The notes: generated by a model from the letters alone, not told the origin. Shown: positions 1 through 8,980, counted from the first letter of the stretch. The stretch: DNA of 64,000 bases from Streptomyces sp. CB01201 (GCF_002803085.1 NZ_NNBJ01000018.1:1-64000), one strand, 5' to 3'. A program made the numbers and translations.

Positions 1-226
1 CCGGCACCGGGGCCGGGGCCGCCGCGGCGACCGCGCCGCCGCCGAACACCACCGACGCGGCCGTCGCCGCCACCAGCGCGCGCCGCGCACCGCCGCTCGC
101 CGCGGGGTGGCCGCCGTCGCGCATCGGGAGCAGCCGCGTCCGGCGCCGGTCGGCGCAGCCGGGGCAGCCGCACGCCCCGGTGGGCTCGTAGTCCTCGAAC
201 ACCGGCCCCGGTGTACTGGCATCCAT
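1..226 (-). CDS. Secreted protein, N-terminal part (cut by window edge)
   Basis: About 75 residues are visible, running off the left edge. The start ATG at 226 is preceded by a good ribosome site (GGGAGG, about 6 bases away). A short hydrophilic segment with the cysteine cluster GACGCPGCADRRR comes first. An arginine pair and an alanine-rich hydrophobic stretch (RRALVAATAASVVFGGG, about residues 48-64) then suggest an export signal or a membrane anchor. The catalytic part is outside the window, so no function is assigned. Confidence 0.6.
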   Translation of the reverse strand, partial: MDASTPGPVFEDYEPTGACGCPGCADRRRTRLLPMRDGGHPAASGGARRALVAATAASVVFGGGAVAAAAPAPVP

Positions 227-418
227 TCGCTGCCCTCCCGCTCGTTCCGCTCTCGGAGACTTCGGAGATCTTTTCCGCGTTTCCACCAGGACAGAGGTGT
301 CCCTACTGTCCCCACATGGGGCATTTTGACGGAACGAAACGGATAAAACGAACATCTGACAGCGTGGCGCTGGTCAAAACCACCCTCAGGAGTCCGGTAA
401 AGTTTTCCGTGTCAGCAG

Positions 419-492
419 GCGCCGCTAGCTCAGTTGGTTAGAGCAGCTGACTCTTAATCAGCGGGTCCGGGGTTCGAGTCCCTGGCGGCGCA
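419..492 (+). tRNA. tRNA-Lys (anticodon CUU)
   Basis: A full cloverleaf can be drawn. The acceptor GCGCCGC (419-425) pairs with GCGGCGC (485-491), the anticodon loop CTCTTAA carries CTT at 453-455, and the T arm is CGGGG-TTCGAGT-CCCTG. The discriminator is A492. CCA is not encoded, as is common in Streptomyces. Confidence 0.97.
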
Positions 493-500
493 CGCACCAC

Positions 501-531
501 CGAGGCCCCTCGCCCAGCGCGAGGGGCCTCG
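501..531 (+). terminator. Terminator after tRNA-Lys
   Basis: A perfect 13-base inverted repeat, CGAGGCCCCTCGC and its complement, has a 5-base loop and is followed by GTCGTTTTC. It lies between the tRNA and the convergent acetyltransferase gene and can serve both strands. Confidence 0.85.
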
Positions 532-558
532 GTCGTTTTCGGCCGGGCGCGGCGTCGC

Positions 559-1119
559 TCACGCCTCTTGCTCCCACTGGTCCCGGGTGAGCTGGTACTC
601 GACCTCACCGTGCTCGGAGCCTGCGATCGCCTCCGGCCAGTCGCCGGTGAAGGCGCGCAGGAAGGACAGGCCCGCCTTCTCCATCACACGCCGGGATCCC
701 GCGTTGACCGCCATGGTGTTCGCGGTCACCCGGCTCACCCCGAGCGCCGTGAATCCCTCGCGGATCAGGGCCCGCGAGCCCTCGGTGGCATGGCCGCGGC
801 CCCAGGCCGCCCGGTTCAGCCGGTAGCCGAGCTCCACCACGGCGGGGCTGTGCGCGTCCAGGGGACGGAATTCGAACCAGCCGAGGAAGACCCCGGTGCC
901 CTTCTCCTGCGCGGCCCAGTAGCCACGGGTCCCGAAGCACGGGTAGTCGCGAAGGAGCCGGGGCATCGTCCGCGTCCGGATCGCCTCGCGGCTCACGGGC
1001 CGGCCGCCGTTGATGAAGCGCATGACGTCCGGGTCGTTGTCCAGCGCGAACAACTGGTCGGCATCCGCCTCGGTGAAGGCCCGCAGTACGAGCCGATCGG
1101 TCTCCAAGAAGACGTTCAT
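559..1119 (-). CDS. GNAT-family N-acetyltransferase (RimJ/RimL type)
   Basis: This 186-residue protein has the Acetyltransf_3 layout: it opens with LETDRLVLRAFTEADAD, has a central GYRLNRAAWGRGHATEG segment (acetyl-CoA pyrophosphate loop) and ends with NAGSRRVMEKAGL, the usual motif near the acceptor site. Such enzymes transfer acetyl groups to amino groups of proteins or small molecules; the substrate cannot be read here. The ATG at 1119 is chosen because it begins directly before the conserved fold. The longer open frame upstream is Arg/Pro/Gly-rich and does not look like protein. The ribosome site (AGGATCG) is modest. Confidence 0.85.
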   Translation of the reverse strand: MNVFLETDRLVLRAFTEADADQLFALDNDPDVMRFINGGRPVSREAIRTRTMPRLLRDYPCFGTRGYWAAQEKGTGVFLGWFEFRPLDAHSPAVVELGYRLNRAAWGRGHATEGSRALIREGFTALGVSRVTANTMAVNAGSRRVMEKAGLSFLRAFTGDWPEAIAGSEHGEVEYQLTRDQWEQEA

Positions 1120-1255
1120 GCCGCGATCCTGGCCACCGCCGACCGGGGACGCCACCGTATTTCCGCGCCGGGCCACGCAGCCGGGCCGTTGCGGGCCCGG
1201 CCTCTTGCAGGCCCCGCCCCTTGCGGGCCCGGCCCGGCTGCCCGGCCGCCGCCGC

Positions 1256-2287
1256 TCAGCGCGTGTTGCCCGCCAGGCCCAGGGCGTACTCGGGCCACCA
1301 GGCACCGGCCGGGGGCCCGCCCCGGCAGGGGCCGTCCGATTCGCCCGGGCGCTTCACCCAGACATAGGCATCCACCGCGCCGCCGCCCGTGTCCGTCGTC
1401 GGGCGCTCGCCCAGCGAACGGCCCGGCGGGTTGCACCAGTTCTCGGCGGGGTCGCCTTCGGTGTACGGGCCGTTGCCGTTGCGGCTGGTGTCGATCACGA
1501 AGTGCTTGCCGCCGACCTTCGCGGAGAGCCGCTGCCCGAACTCCCGGCTCGCCTGCGTGGTCTGGAAGTTGGACACGTTCACCGCGAACCCGTCGGCACT
1601 CTGGATGCCCGCTCGCCGCAGTGGTTCGTCCAGGGCCTCCGGGGAGCGCCATCCCGCGTTGCCCGCGTCCACGTAGACCTTCGTCGTGGACTGCCGCTTG
1701 AGCCGCTCGACCGCTCCCTTGAGCAGGGCGTAGCGCGACTCGTGGAACTCCTGGGGGGTGCAGCCGTCGACCAGGTGCAAGATGGCGTCCGGTTCCAGGA
1801 CGACCGCGGTCGGGCGCTCACCGATGCCCCGGGCCACCTGGTCCACCCAGCCCCGGTAGGCGTCCGCGTCGGGGGCGCCGCCGCGGGAGAACTGGCCGCA
1901 GTCGCGGTGCGGGATGTTGTAGAGGACGAGCAGGGCCCTGCGCCCGGACCGGGCCGCCGACTCGGTGTAGCCGCGCACGGCCGCCTCGGGGCTCGGTCCG
2001 CCGATCCACTCCCCCACCGGCTGCTCGGCGATCTTCCGGATGAGCGCGGCGTTCCGGCTGTCCCCGGCCGAGGTGTACGCGGCCAGCTGGCGCGCCGCGT
2101 TGGTGTGGGGATCGACCCAGAACGAGCTGGTGGACGTGACCGGTTGGGGCCGCCCGGACGGGGCCTGGCCATCGCTCGCGGCCGGCGCGGGACCACCGTC
2201 CGCGGCGCCGCATCCCGCGGTCAGCAGGGCCAGGGCGACACCCGGCGCACCGGCACGCATCGCCTGTCTCTTCCAACTCCCGTACAT
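1256..2287 (-). CDS. Glycoside hydrolase family 6 lipoprotein (cellulase-like)
   Basis: This 343-residue protein has a lipoprotein signal (ALALLTAGC), so it is probably tethered outside the membrane. GH6 hallmarks follow in order: FWVDPHTNAA, LVLYNIPHRDCGQFSRGGA, VLEPDAILHLVDGC, VYVDAGNAGW, FAVNVSNFQTT, FVIDTSRNGNGP and WCNPPGRSLGERPTT. These correspond to the substrate tunnel and the catalytic aspartates of endoglucanases and cellobiohydrolases acting on beta-1,4-glucans. No carbohydrate-binding module is present. The start at 2287 follows AAGGGG at good spacing. A GGGAGCGC stretch about 25 bases upstream resembles half of a CebR box, but the other half is absent. Confidence 0.88.
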   Translation of the reverse strand: MYGSWKRQAMRAGAPGVALALLTAGCGAADGGPAPAASDGQAPSGRPQPVTSTSSFWVDPHTNAARQLAAYTSAGDSRNAALIRKIAEQPVGEWIGGPSPEAAVRGYTESAARSGRRALLVLYNIPHRDCGQFSRGGAPDADAYRGWVDQVARGIGERPTAVVLEPDAILHLVDGCTPQEFHESRYALLKGAVERLKRQSTTKVYVDAGNAGWRSPEALDEPLRRAGIQSADGFAVNVSNFQTTQASREFGQRLSAKVGGKHFVIDTSRNGNGPYTEGDPAENWCNPPGRSLGERPTTDTGGGAVDAYVWVKRPGESDGPCRGGPPAGAWWPEYALGLAGNTR

Positions 2288-2701
2288 CACAGACCCCTTG
2301 GCTGGATCGCGCTCCCGTACATCACAGTTCCCTCGGCCCGATCGCCGCATCCGGCATCCCTCGCCGTGCGTGCGCGAAGCTCCTCAACTCATCGGCCCAT
2401 TTGGCTGGCCGACGTGACCACCTCATCAACTCACCGTGTCCGACCGGCCACTTGGCGCTATTTGGGCCTAGGCCCGGACCGAGCCCCCGTTCTAGAGTGA
2501 TGGGGTCGACCCCAGCCCCGGTCGTCTCACGGCCACGCTCGACTGAACCTCCCGCGGCGGCGCCGGGCTCCTCCCGCAGCCCGCGCACCGGCGGTAGAGG
2601 ACCAGCCCGGCCGGCGGTTTCCGGGGGGAGCGGACCGTCGGCCGGGTTCGGTACCCGTCGACCGCCGGAGCGTTCCGGGTCCCGGCTCCCGTCCCGGGCG
2701 G
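2288..2701. other. Intergenic region with 15-base direct repeat
   Basis: No convincing gene is seen in these roughly 410 bases. The block CCCGTACATCACAG occurs twice, 35 bases apart, around 2278-2292 and 2313-2328. The first copy overlaps the start codon of the GH6 gene and the second lies in its leader, so the repeat could influence expression of that gene. The remainder is GC-rich spacer between the GH6 gene and the sortase stop. Confidence 0.45.
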
Positions 2702-3385
2702 TCAAGGCTTCGACGGCTTCGAAGGGGCCGTTGCCCTCGCGTCGGTCAGATAGGCCGAGACCACCACGTTCGCGGTGTAGGACTTGGTCGTGCGGTCGTA
2801 CGTTCCACCGCAGGTGATCAGGCGGAGTTCGGCGCGGCCCCGCTGCCGCGGCCCGTACACCTTCGCCGCGTCGAAGTGGCTGCGCGGGAAGACCTGGACG
2901 TCGTCGATGGTGAACTCGGCGACCGTGCCGTCGGCGCCGGTCACCCTCACGCGCTGGCCGGGGCGGGCCGCGCTCAGGGCGTAGAACACGGCGGGCTTGC
3001 TCTCGGTGTCCACGTGCCCGACCAGGATGGCCGCGCCCGCCTCGCCGGGCCGGGCGCCGTCGCCGTACCAGCCGACCGTGTGGGGGGTGGAGTACGGCGG
3101 CGGGTCCACCGCGCCGTCCCCGTCCAGGCCGCGCCGCACCACGGGCGCGGCGATGCCTATGGAGGGGAGCTCCACCCGCCGCGGCGTCGCACCCTTGAGC
3201 GGGTCGTGGGCCGGTGGCAGCGGCACACCGAGCGGCCGGCCCACGGCGGCTATGTCACCGGTGGTCGGCGACGACGTACCGCCGGGCCCGTCGCCGACGT
3301 CCCGGCCCCACAGCCACAGGCCGAGCAGCAGCAGGGCCCAGGCGAGACCGGTGACCAGGCGGCCACTGCCCCGTGCCGAGGACAT
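2702..3385 (-). CDS. Class F sortase
   Basis: This 227-residue protein has one N-terminal membrane helix (residues 10-26), a linker and a sortase beta-barrel. The catalytic triad can be read: His124 in ILVGHVDTE, Cys192 in LITCGG and Arg198 in YDRTTKSY. The compact size and the PSIGIAAPV motif fit class F, the actinobacterial sortases of poorly known substrates. Its ATG lies one base after the stop of the upstream gene (TGA-C-ATG), so the pair is translationally coupled. The partner is a candidate substrate or accessory factor. Confidence 0.9.
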   Translation of the reverse strand: MSSARGSGRLVTGLAWALLLLGLWLWGRDVGDGPGGTSSPTTGDIAAVGRPLGVPLPPAHDPLKGATPRRVELPSIGIAAPVVRRGLDGDGAVDPPPYSTPHTVGWYGDGARPGEAGAAILVGHVDTESKPAVFYALSAARPGQRVRVTGADGTVAEFTIDDVQVFPRSHFDAAKVYGPRQRGRAELRLITCGGTYDRTTKSYTANVVVSAYLTDARATAPSKPSKP

Positions 3386-3386
3386 G

Positions 3387-3974
3387 TCAGTCGCCGCCGC
3401 CGCGCCGGCGGCGCACGCTGCGGGACGCCACGGCGACCGCCGCGACCGCCGCGAGCGCGAGGCCGATCACCGCGTGGCGGGTGCCGGGGCCCTGTTCCTT
3501 GGCCTCGTCGGCGGCGAGCGTCGCCGCCCCGCCGCCGCCCGCGTGCACGGGCCGGTACGGGCGGGACTGGTCCCAGTCGCGGCCGTGGTCGCGGTCATGG
3601 TCGCGGTCGTGGTCCCGACCGTGCACCACGGTGAGCCGGCCGCTCGCCTTGCCGGAGCTGTCCTTGCAGTTGACCCAGATGTCGTAGTCGCGGTCCTGAG
3701 CGTCCGAGCGGATACGGGCCTGGGCGTAGAGACCGCCGTCCGCGGCCGGCGTGAAGCGGGCCTCCGAGACGAAGGCGTCGGACGTGCCGACCGCCTCGCG
3801 GCCGCCGCACACGCTGACCCGCAGATCCACCTCCCCGCCGGGAGCCGTGGTGCTCGGGGTCACCCGCACCGATCCGTGCGGCTCGGACTCGGCCACCGCG
3901 GGGGACGCGGGCAGCACGGTCAGGGCGGCGGCGGCCATCGTGGCCGCACAGAATGTGATGGGACGGATGCGCAT
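3387..3974 (-). CDS. Secreted surface protein coupled to class F sortase
   Basis: This 195-residue protein has a signal peptide (MRIRPITFC to SPAVAES) and a beta-rich extracellular domain with two cysteines (CGG and VNCKD) that could form a disulfide. A charged repeat HDRDHDRDHGRD follows, then a C-terminal hydrophobic helix and an RRRR tail. The tail has the layout of a cell-wall sorting signal, but no LPxTG or LAxTG is present; GPGTR sits where the motif would be. The start at 3974 has a strong AGGAGG site. It is first in a two-gene operon with the sortase. The family is not recognised beyond actinobacterial secreted protein. Confidence 0.75.
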   Translation of the reverse strand: MRIRPITFCAATMAAAALTVLPASPAVAESEPHGSVRVTPSTTAPGGEVDLRVSVCGGREAVGTSDAFVSEARFTPAADGGLYAQARIRSDAQDRDYDIWVNCKDSSGKASGRLTVVHGRDHDRDHDRDHGRDWDQSRPYRPVHAGGGGAATLAADEAKEQGPGTRHAVIGLALAAVAAVAVASRSVRRRRGGGD

Positions 3975-4085
3975 CGTGAACCTCCTGTAACCGAGATTCA
4001 CGGCTGGGCCCGCATTCCGCATCCCGAGGGCGTGGCGACTGGGCCGGATGGTCCACAGCCGCCCGCCCCCGAAGGCCAGGCGGGG

Positions 4086-4865
4086 TCAGACCAGCTTCAC
4101 CAGATCGGCGATCGAGTCGACGATCTTGGAGGGGCGGAACGGGTACGACTCCACGTCCTCCGGCCGGGTCAGGCCCGTGAGCACCAGGAACGTCTGCATG
4201 CCCGCCTCCAGGCCGGCCAGCACATCGGTGTCCATCCGGTCGCCGATCATGGCGCTGGTCTCGGAGTGCGCGCCGATCGCGTTGAGCCCGGTGCGCATCA
4301 TCAGCGGGTTGGGCTTGCCCGCGAAGTAGGGCTTCTTGCCGGTCGCCTTGGTGATGAGCGCCGCGACCGCGCCGGTGGCCGGCAGCGGGCCCTCCTGGCT
4401 CGGCCCGGTCTCGTCCGGGTTGGTGCAGATGAACCGGGCTCCGGCGTTGATCAGCCGGATCGCCTTGGTGAGCGCCTCGAAGCTGTACGTACGGGTCTCG
4501 CCGAGCACCACGTAGTCCGGCTCGTGGTCGGTCAGGACGTAGCCGATGTCGTGCAGGGCGGTGGTCAGGCCCGCCTCGCCGATGACGTAGGCGGTGCCGC
4601 CGGGCCGCTGGTCGTCCAGGAACTTCGCGGTGGCGAGCGCCGAGGTCCAGATGTTCTCGACGGGCACGTCGAGGCCCATCCGCATCAGGCGGGCGTGCAG
4701 GTCGCGCGGGGTGTAGATCGAGTTGTTGGTCAGGACCAGGAAGGGCCGGCCCGACTCCTTCAGCGTCTTGAGGAAGGCGTCCGCACCGGGGATGGGGGTG
4801 CCCTCGTGGATGAGGACACCGTCCATGTCGGTGAGCCAGGATTCGATCGGCTTGCGCTCTGCCAT
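4086..4865 (-). CDS. HAD-IIA family hydrolase (NagD-like)
   Basis: This 259-residue protein carries HAD motif I as WLTDMDGVLIHEG, motif II as LVLTNNS, the class IIA cap, the motif III lysine in KPNPLMM and motif IV as MIGDRMDTDVLAG. NagD relatives are broad phosphatases of nucleotides or sugar phosphates; the substrate is not evident. AGGAG lies ahead of the ATG at 4865. It is probably monocistronic, since hairpins at 4920-4988 separate it from the phosphonate operon. Confidence 0.9.
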   Translation of the reverse strand: MAERKPIESWLTDMDGVLIHEGTPIPGADAFLKTLKESGRPFLVLTNNSIYTPRDLHARLMRMGLDVPVENIWTSALATAKFLDDQRPGGTAYVIGEAGLTTALHDIGYVLTDHEPDYVVLGETRTYSFEALTKAIRLINAGARFICTNPDETGPSQEGPLPATGAVAALITKATGKKPYFAGKPNPLMMRTGLNAIGAHSETSAMIGDRMDTDVLAGLEAGMQTFLVLTGLTRPEDVESYPFRPSKIVDSIADLVKLV

Positions 4866-4966
4866 GGGTGCGGACTCCTGCGTTCTGCGCGGTCTTCTCG
4901 CGCTGATGAGCGATCAGCTGGGGACGCCGGCGCACCGCACTGTGCGTTGCCGGCGCCCCCAGCCTA

Positions 4967-4988
4967 GTCAGGATCCGCCGATCCTGAC
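4967..4988 (-). terminator. Hairpin ending the aminophosphonate operon
   Basis: GTCAGGATC-CGCC-GATCCTGAC is a perfect 9-base stem just after the binding-protein gene. A second GC-rich dyad lies at about 4920-4959. Neither has a T tract, so they act either as Streptomyces-type terminators or as RNA-stabilising ends. Confidence 0.6.
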
Positions 4989-5015
4989 CTGGCCGATCTC
5001 CTGGCGGACTTCCGC

Positions 5016-6092
5016 TCAGCTTCCGGTGGCGCTCTTCCAGGCGTCCACGTAGTCCGGCAGGTTCTTGGAAATGTCCATCCAGTCCGGCTGGAAGATGTCG
5101 ACGCCCTGCATCAGCTTGCCGAGCGCGACCGCGTTCGCGTCCGTGGCCTTGATGTCGGTACGGGCCGCGAAACCGCCGCCGATCTCGCTGACCTGCTTCT
5201 GCGCCTGCTCGCTCAGCATGAAGTCCAGGAGCTTCTTGCCGTTGGCGCTGTGCGGGGCCTTGCTGACCAGACCAGCCGCGTAGGGCAGCCCGAAGGAGGA
5301 CGGCTTGGTGCCGCTCGCGGTGCCGGGGAACCAGATGCCGAGGTTGGGCATGGTCTTGGACTGGGCGTAGTTCATCTGCACATCGCCGTTGGCGGCGAGC
5401 AGTTCGCCCTTGTCGACCTTGGGCGCGAGCTTGCCGGTGGAGGCGGACGGCCCGACGTTGTTGGCCTGGAGCTTGCGCAGGTACTCCATCGCGGCTTCCT
5501 TGCCGCCGAAGTCGTGCATGGCCTTGATGACGAGCGCGGTGCCGTCGCCGGCGACGCCCGGGGTGGAGTACTGGATCTTGTTCTTGTACTTGGCCTCCAG
5601 GAGGTCGTCCCAGTTCTTGGGGGCCTCCTTGAGGTCCTTCTTGTTGTAGATGAACCCGAAGTAGTTGTTGACGACCGAAGTCCACATGCCGTCCGGCGAC
5701 TTGGCGCCGCCGTCGACCTTGTCCGCGCCGGCCGGCACGTACTTCTGGAGCAGCCCCTTGGCCTGGGCCTGCTGGATGAACGGCGGCAGGGTGACGAGCA
5801 GGTCGGCCTGGGTGTTGGACTTCTCGCGGACCGCGCGCTGCACCATCTCGCCGGAGCCGCCCTCGACGTACTTGACCTTGATGCCGGTCTTCGCCTCGAA
5901 GTCCTTGAAGACCTGGTCGTACCAGCCGTCGCCCTTCTCGCCCTTGAGGCCGTCGGCGCTGTAGACGGTGACGGTCTTCGCGTTCGAGTCGGCCGAGGAG
6001 TCGCCGCCGCAGGCGGAGAGCGTGGCGGCGAGGACGAGGCTGCCGGTGACGGCGGCGACCGGCTTGAGCAGGGTGAGGGTGTTTCTGTGCAT
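5016..6092 (-). CDS. ABC transporter binding lipoprotein, 2-aminoethylphosphonate type
   Basis: This 358-residue protein has a lipobox (LAATLSACGG) and a periplasmic-binding fold of the iron/AEP cluster (TVTVYSADGLKGEKGDGWYD, LPPFIQQAQAKG, YAQSKTMPNLGIWFPG). It is the last gene of a co-directional series with two permeases, an ATPase, a PhnX-like hydrolase and an FAD amine oxidase. That context favours aminophosphonate over ferric iron as ligand. A spacer of about 100 bases separates it from the permease gene. This is a common arrangement that lets a binding protein be expressed at a different level. Confidence 0.85.
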   Translation of the reverse strand: MHRNTLTLLKPVAAVTGSLVLAATLSACGGDSSADSNAKTVTVYSADGLKGEKGDGWYDQVFKDFEAKTGIKVKYVEGGSGEMVQRAVREKSNTQADLLVTLPPFIQQAQAKGLLQKYVPAGADKVDGGAKSPDGMWTSVVNNYFGFIYNKKDLKEAPKNWDDLLEAKYKNKIQYSTPGVAGDGTALVIKAMHDFGGKEAAMEYLRKLQANNVGPSASTGKLAPKVDKGELLAANGDVQMNYAQSKTMPNLGIWFPGTASGTKPSSFGLPYAAGLVSKAPHSANGKKLLDFMLSEQAQKQVSEIGGGFAARTDIKATDANAVALGKLMQGVDIFQPDWMDISKNLPDYVDAWKSATGS

Positions 6093-6194
6093 GACGTTCG
6101 GGACTCCTGAGCTTCTCGGGTCAGCAGGGGTTCACGGGGTTCGAAAGAGGTTCGGCGGAGGTTCGGCAGGGCGCGCACACGGTGTGCGTGCGGT

Positions 6195-6992
6195 TCAGCG
6201 GAAGGAGGCTCTGGTGCGGATGCGGGAGACACCGAGCAGGACGAGCAGCGTCGTCCCCATGAGCACCACGGCGACGGCCGCGCCGGTGAACAGGGAGCCG
6301 CGGTCGGTGATCGCGAAGATCTGCACCGGAAGCGGGGTCCAGTCCGGCGGGTAGAGCATCATCGTGGCGCTCAACTCGCCCATGGACAGGGCGAAGCAGA
6401 GCCCCGCCGCCGCCGTCAGGGACGGCAGGAGCAGTGGCAGTTTCACCCGCCACAGCACCAGCAGCGGCCGGGCACCCAGGCTGGCGGCGGCCTGCTCGTA
6501 CATCGGGTCGAGCCGCAGGATGGCAGCCGAAACCGACTGGTAGGCGAACGCCATGACAAGAACGGTGTGCGCCAGGATCACGATCCAGCGCGTCCCGTTG
6601 AGCAGCACCGGCGGCTTGGAGAACGCGACGAGGACGGCGAGCCCGACGACCACCGACGGCACGGCGACCGGCAGCACGAACAGGGCGTCCATGAACCGCC
6701 GTCCGCCCTTCTTCAGGGCGGCCGCGGCGAGCGCCGCCCACGCGCCGACGATCAGCGCGAGAACGCTCGCCGTGAGCGCGGTGACCAGGCTGGTGGTGAG
6801 CGCCTGGAGCGAGTCGCCGGTGGTCGCGGCGCCGTAGTGGCCGGTGGTGAACCCGGACGGGAAGGCCCCCGACCAGTTGGTGGCGAACGACGCGGCCACG
6901 ATGACGAGCAGCGGCAGCGCGAAGACGGGCAGGAACAGGGCGAAGAAGACGGTCCAGGTGGCCCAGCGGCCGCCCCGGCTATGCACCAACAC
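6195..6992 (-). CDS. ABC permease, aminophosphonate transporter (second subunit)
   Basis: This 265-residue protein has six predicted helices and the EAA-loop consensus EQAAASLGARPLLVLWRVKLPLL that contacts the ATPase. It resembles PhnV/FbpB-type permeases. Its first 14 bases overlap the preceding permease gene, showing tight coupling. With its partner it forms the membrane channel of the importer. Confidence 0.88.
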   Translation of the reverse strand: MLVHSRGGRWATWTVFFALFLPVFALPLLVIVAASFATNWSGAFPSGFTTGHYGAATTGDSLQALTTSLVTALTASVLALIVGAWAALAAAALKKGGRRFMDALFVLPVAVPSVVVGLAVLVAFSKPPVLLNGTRWIVILAHTVLVMAFAYQSVSAAILRLDPMYEQAAASLGARPLLVLWRVKLPLLLPSLTAAAGLCFALSMGELSATMMLYPPDWTPLPVQIFAITDRGSLFTGAAVAVVLMGTTLLVLLGVSRIRTRASFR

Positions 6993-7905
6993 GACGGCTC
7001 ACCACCCGGTAGAGGCCGTAGAGGCCGACGGAGATCGCGATGTTGACGACGGCGACGACACAGGCGGCCGGGTAGTCGGACTCCAGGATCGCCTTGCTAT
7101 AGACGAGCATCGGCAGCGTGGTCACACCCTTGGCTCCGGTGAACAGGACGATGCCGAACTCGTTGAGGCACATCACCAGGACCAGCGAACCGCCCGCCGC
7201 GAGCGCGGGCAGCGCCTCCGGCAGGATCACCCGCCGTACGATCCTGGCCGGCCGGGCGCCGAGCGAGGACGCCACTTCCAGCTGGGCGGTGTCCAGTTGG
7301 GAGAAGGCGGCGAGCAGCGGGCGCATCACGAACGGGGTGAAGTACGTGATCTCCGCGAGCAGCACTCCCCAGGGCGTGGTCAGGAACTGGAAGGGCCCGC
7401 TGTGCGCGCCGGTGACGTCCGTCCACACGCCGTTGGCCATGCCGACCGTGCCGTAGACGAACAGCAGGGCGAGCGTGATCAGGAACGACGGGAAGGACAG
7501 GAACACGTCGATGAACTTCGCGACGGCCTTTCCGCCGGGGAACGGCACGAACGCGACGACCAGCGCGAGCAGGAACCCGAGCACCAGGCATCCCGCGGTC
7601 GCCCCGACCGCCAGCCACACGGTCGTGCCGAGCGCCTCGCGGAACGCGGTGGACGCGAACACGTCCGTGTAGGGCTGGAGGGAGGTGCCGCCGGAGTCCG
7701 GCGAGAAGGACTGCTGGACGACGAGGGCGAGGGGGTAGAGGAAGACGGCGGCGAGGATCAGGACGGGCGGCAACGCCCATGCGGCGGTGGGCAGTTGGCG
7801 CCTTGCCGTGCCGATCGGGGGATCCGCGGCCCCCGGTGCGGAACCGGTGGACACCGCCCCCGCTGCCGGATCACCGGCCAGTGCGGTCGAGCCGCGCCTA
7901 CTCAC
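6979..7905 (-). CDS. ABC permease, aminophosphonate transporter (first subunit)
   Basis: This 308-residue protein has a cytosolic Gly/Ala-rich N-terminus, six membrane helices and an EAA loop (EVASSLGARPARIVRRVILPE). It resembles the PhnU family. The GTG start at 7905 lies inside the end of the ATPase gene (8-base overlap), giving coupled translation. Confidence 0.88.
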   Translation of the reverse strand: MSRRGSTALAGDPAAGAVSTGSAPGAADPPIGTARRQLPTAAWALPPVLILAAVFLYPLALVVQQSFSPDSGGTSLQPYTDVFASTAFREALGTTVWLAVGATAGCLVLGFLLALVVAFVPFPGGKAVAKFIDVFLSFPSFLITLALLFVYGTVGMANGVWTDVTGAHSGPFQFLTTPWGVLLAEITYFTPFVMRPLLAAFSQLDTAQLEVASSLGARPARIVRRVILPEALPALAAGGSLVLVMCLNEFGIVLFTGAKGVTTLPMLVYSKAILESDYPAACVVAVVNIAISVGLYGLYRVVSRRVGA

Positions 7906-8980
7906 CGCTGACCCCCGCGGCCAGCAGCACCGCGTCCTCGGCGGCGAAGTGCAGGGTGACCTCGTCGCCCAGGGCCGGGGTGACCCGGAGCTCGCGGACG
8001 TCCGCCTTCACCCGGTGCCCGTCGACATCGACGTACAGCCGGTGCGTCGACCCCCGCCACTGCACCTCGGCGAGCTTCCCGCGCAGCGCGTTCGGCCCGG
8101 CCCCGAGGCCGACCAGGTGCGGACGCACGCACAGCGTGGCCGTCGCGCCCCAGACCGCCTCGTCCGTGGCCACCGCGAGTTCCGTGCCGCCGAACAGCAC
8201 GGATCCCGAACCCACGCGCACGGGAAGGAGGTTGGCGTTGCCGACGAACGAGGCCGTGAACTCCGTACGCGGCCGCCGGTACAGGTCCTGCGGGGTGCCG
8301 CAGTCCCGGAGGCGGGCCTGGTCCATGACCGCGATGCGGTCGGCCAGGGTGAGCGCCTCCACCTGGTCGTGGGTGACGTACAGGATCGAGACGTCCGGCA
8401 ACTCCCGGTGCAGCCGCGCGAGTTCGGCCAGCATGCCGGAGCGCAGCTGGGCGTCGAGCGCGGAGAGCGGCTCGTCGAGGAGGAGGACGTCCGGGCGGAT
8501 GGCGAGCGCGCGGGCGATGGCGACGCGCTGCTGCTGGCCGCCGGACAGCTCGCGCGGGTAGCGCTTGGCGTAGCTGTCCATGCCGGTCATCGCCAGGGCT
8601 TCGGCGACCCGCCCGGGGATCTGCCCCTTGGGCACCTTCTGGGCCTTGAGGCCGAAGGCGACGTTGTCCGCGACCCGCATGTGCGGGAACAGCGCGTACT
8701 GCTGGACGACCATGCCGATGCCCCGCTGGTGGGGCGGCAGACCGGTCACGTCGCGGTCGCCGATGAACACCCGCCCGCGCACCGGCCGGACGAACCCGGC
8801 GACGGCGCGCAGCGCGGTGGTCTTGCCGGATCCGGAGGGGCCGAGCAGCGCCATCACCTCGCCGGGCTCGACGGTCAGGTCGAGCGAGTCGAGGACGACG
8901 TTGCCGTGGTAGGCGACGGTGACGCCGTCGAAGCGGATGCCGCTGCGGCGCGGCACTCCCGGCGGGGCGGCGCCGCTCAC
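7898..8980 (-). CDS. ABC transporter ATPase, aminophosphonate uptake
   Basis: This 360-residue ATPase has Walker A GPSGSGKT, signature LSGGQQQR, Walker B LLLDEPLSALD and a C-terminal TOBE-like domain (TLCVRPHLVGLG, VTLHFAAEDAVLLA), as in PotA/FbpC/PhnT importers. The GTG at 8980 overlaps the hydrolase stop in a GTGA arrangement. A longer frame upstream is Arg-rich and antisense-like, so it is rejected. It powers uptake through the two following permeases. Confidence 0.9.
   Translation of the reverse strand: MSGAAPPGVPRRSGIRFDGVTVAYHGNVVLDSLDLTVEPGEVMALLGPSGSGKTTALRAVAGFVRPVRGRVFIGDRDVTGLPPHQRGIGMVVQQYALFPHMRVADNVAFGLKAQKVPKGQIPGRVAEALAMTGMDSYAKRYPRELSGGQQQRVAIARALAIRPDVLLLDEPLSALDAQLRSGMLAELARLHRELPDVSILYVTHDQVEALTLADRIAVMDQARLRDCGTPQDLYRRPRTEFTASFVGNANLLPVRVGSGSVLFGGTELAVATDEAVWGATATLCVRPHLVGLGAGPNALRGKLAEVQWRGSTHRLYVDVDGHRVKADVRELRVTPALGDEVTLHFAAEDAVLLAAGVSGE

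Noticed and set aside
2322..2705. 127-codon minus-strand frame upstream of the GH6 gene
   Set aside because: No ribosome site, Arg/Pro/Gly-rich, and not like any recognised family.
4920..4959. Riboswitch in the spacer after the aminophosphonate binding-protein gene
   Set aside because: Only simple GC dyads; no recognised aptamer, and the position is downstream of the operon.
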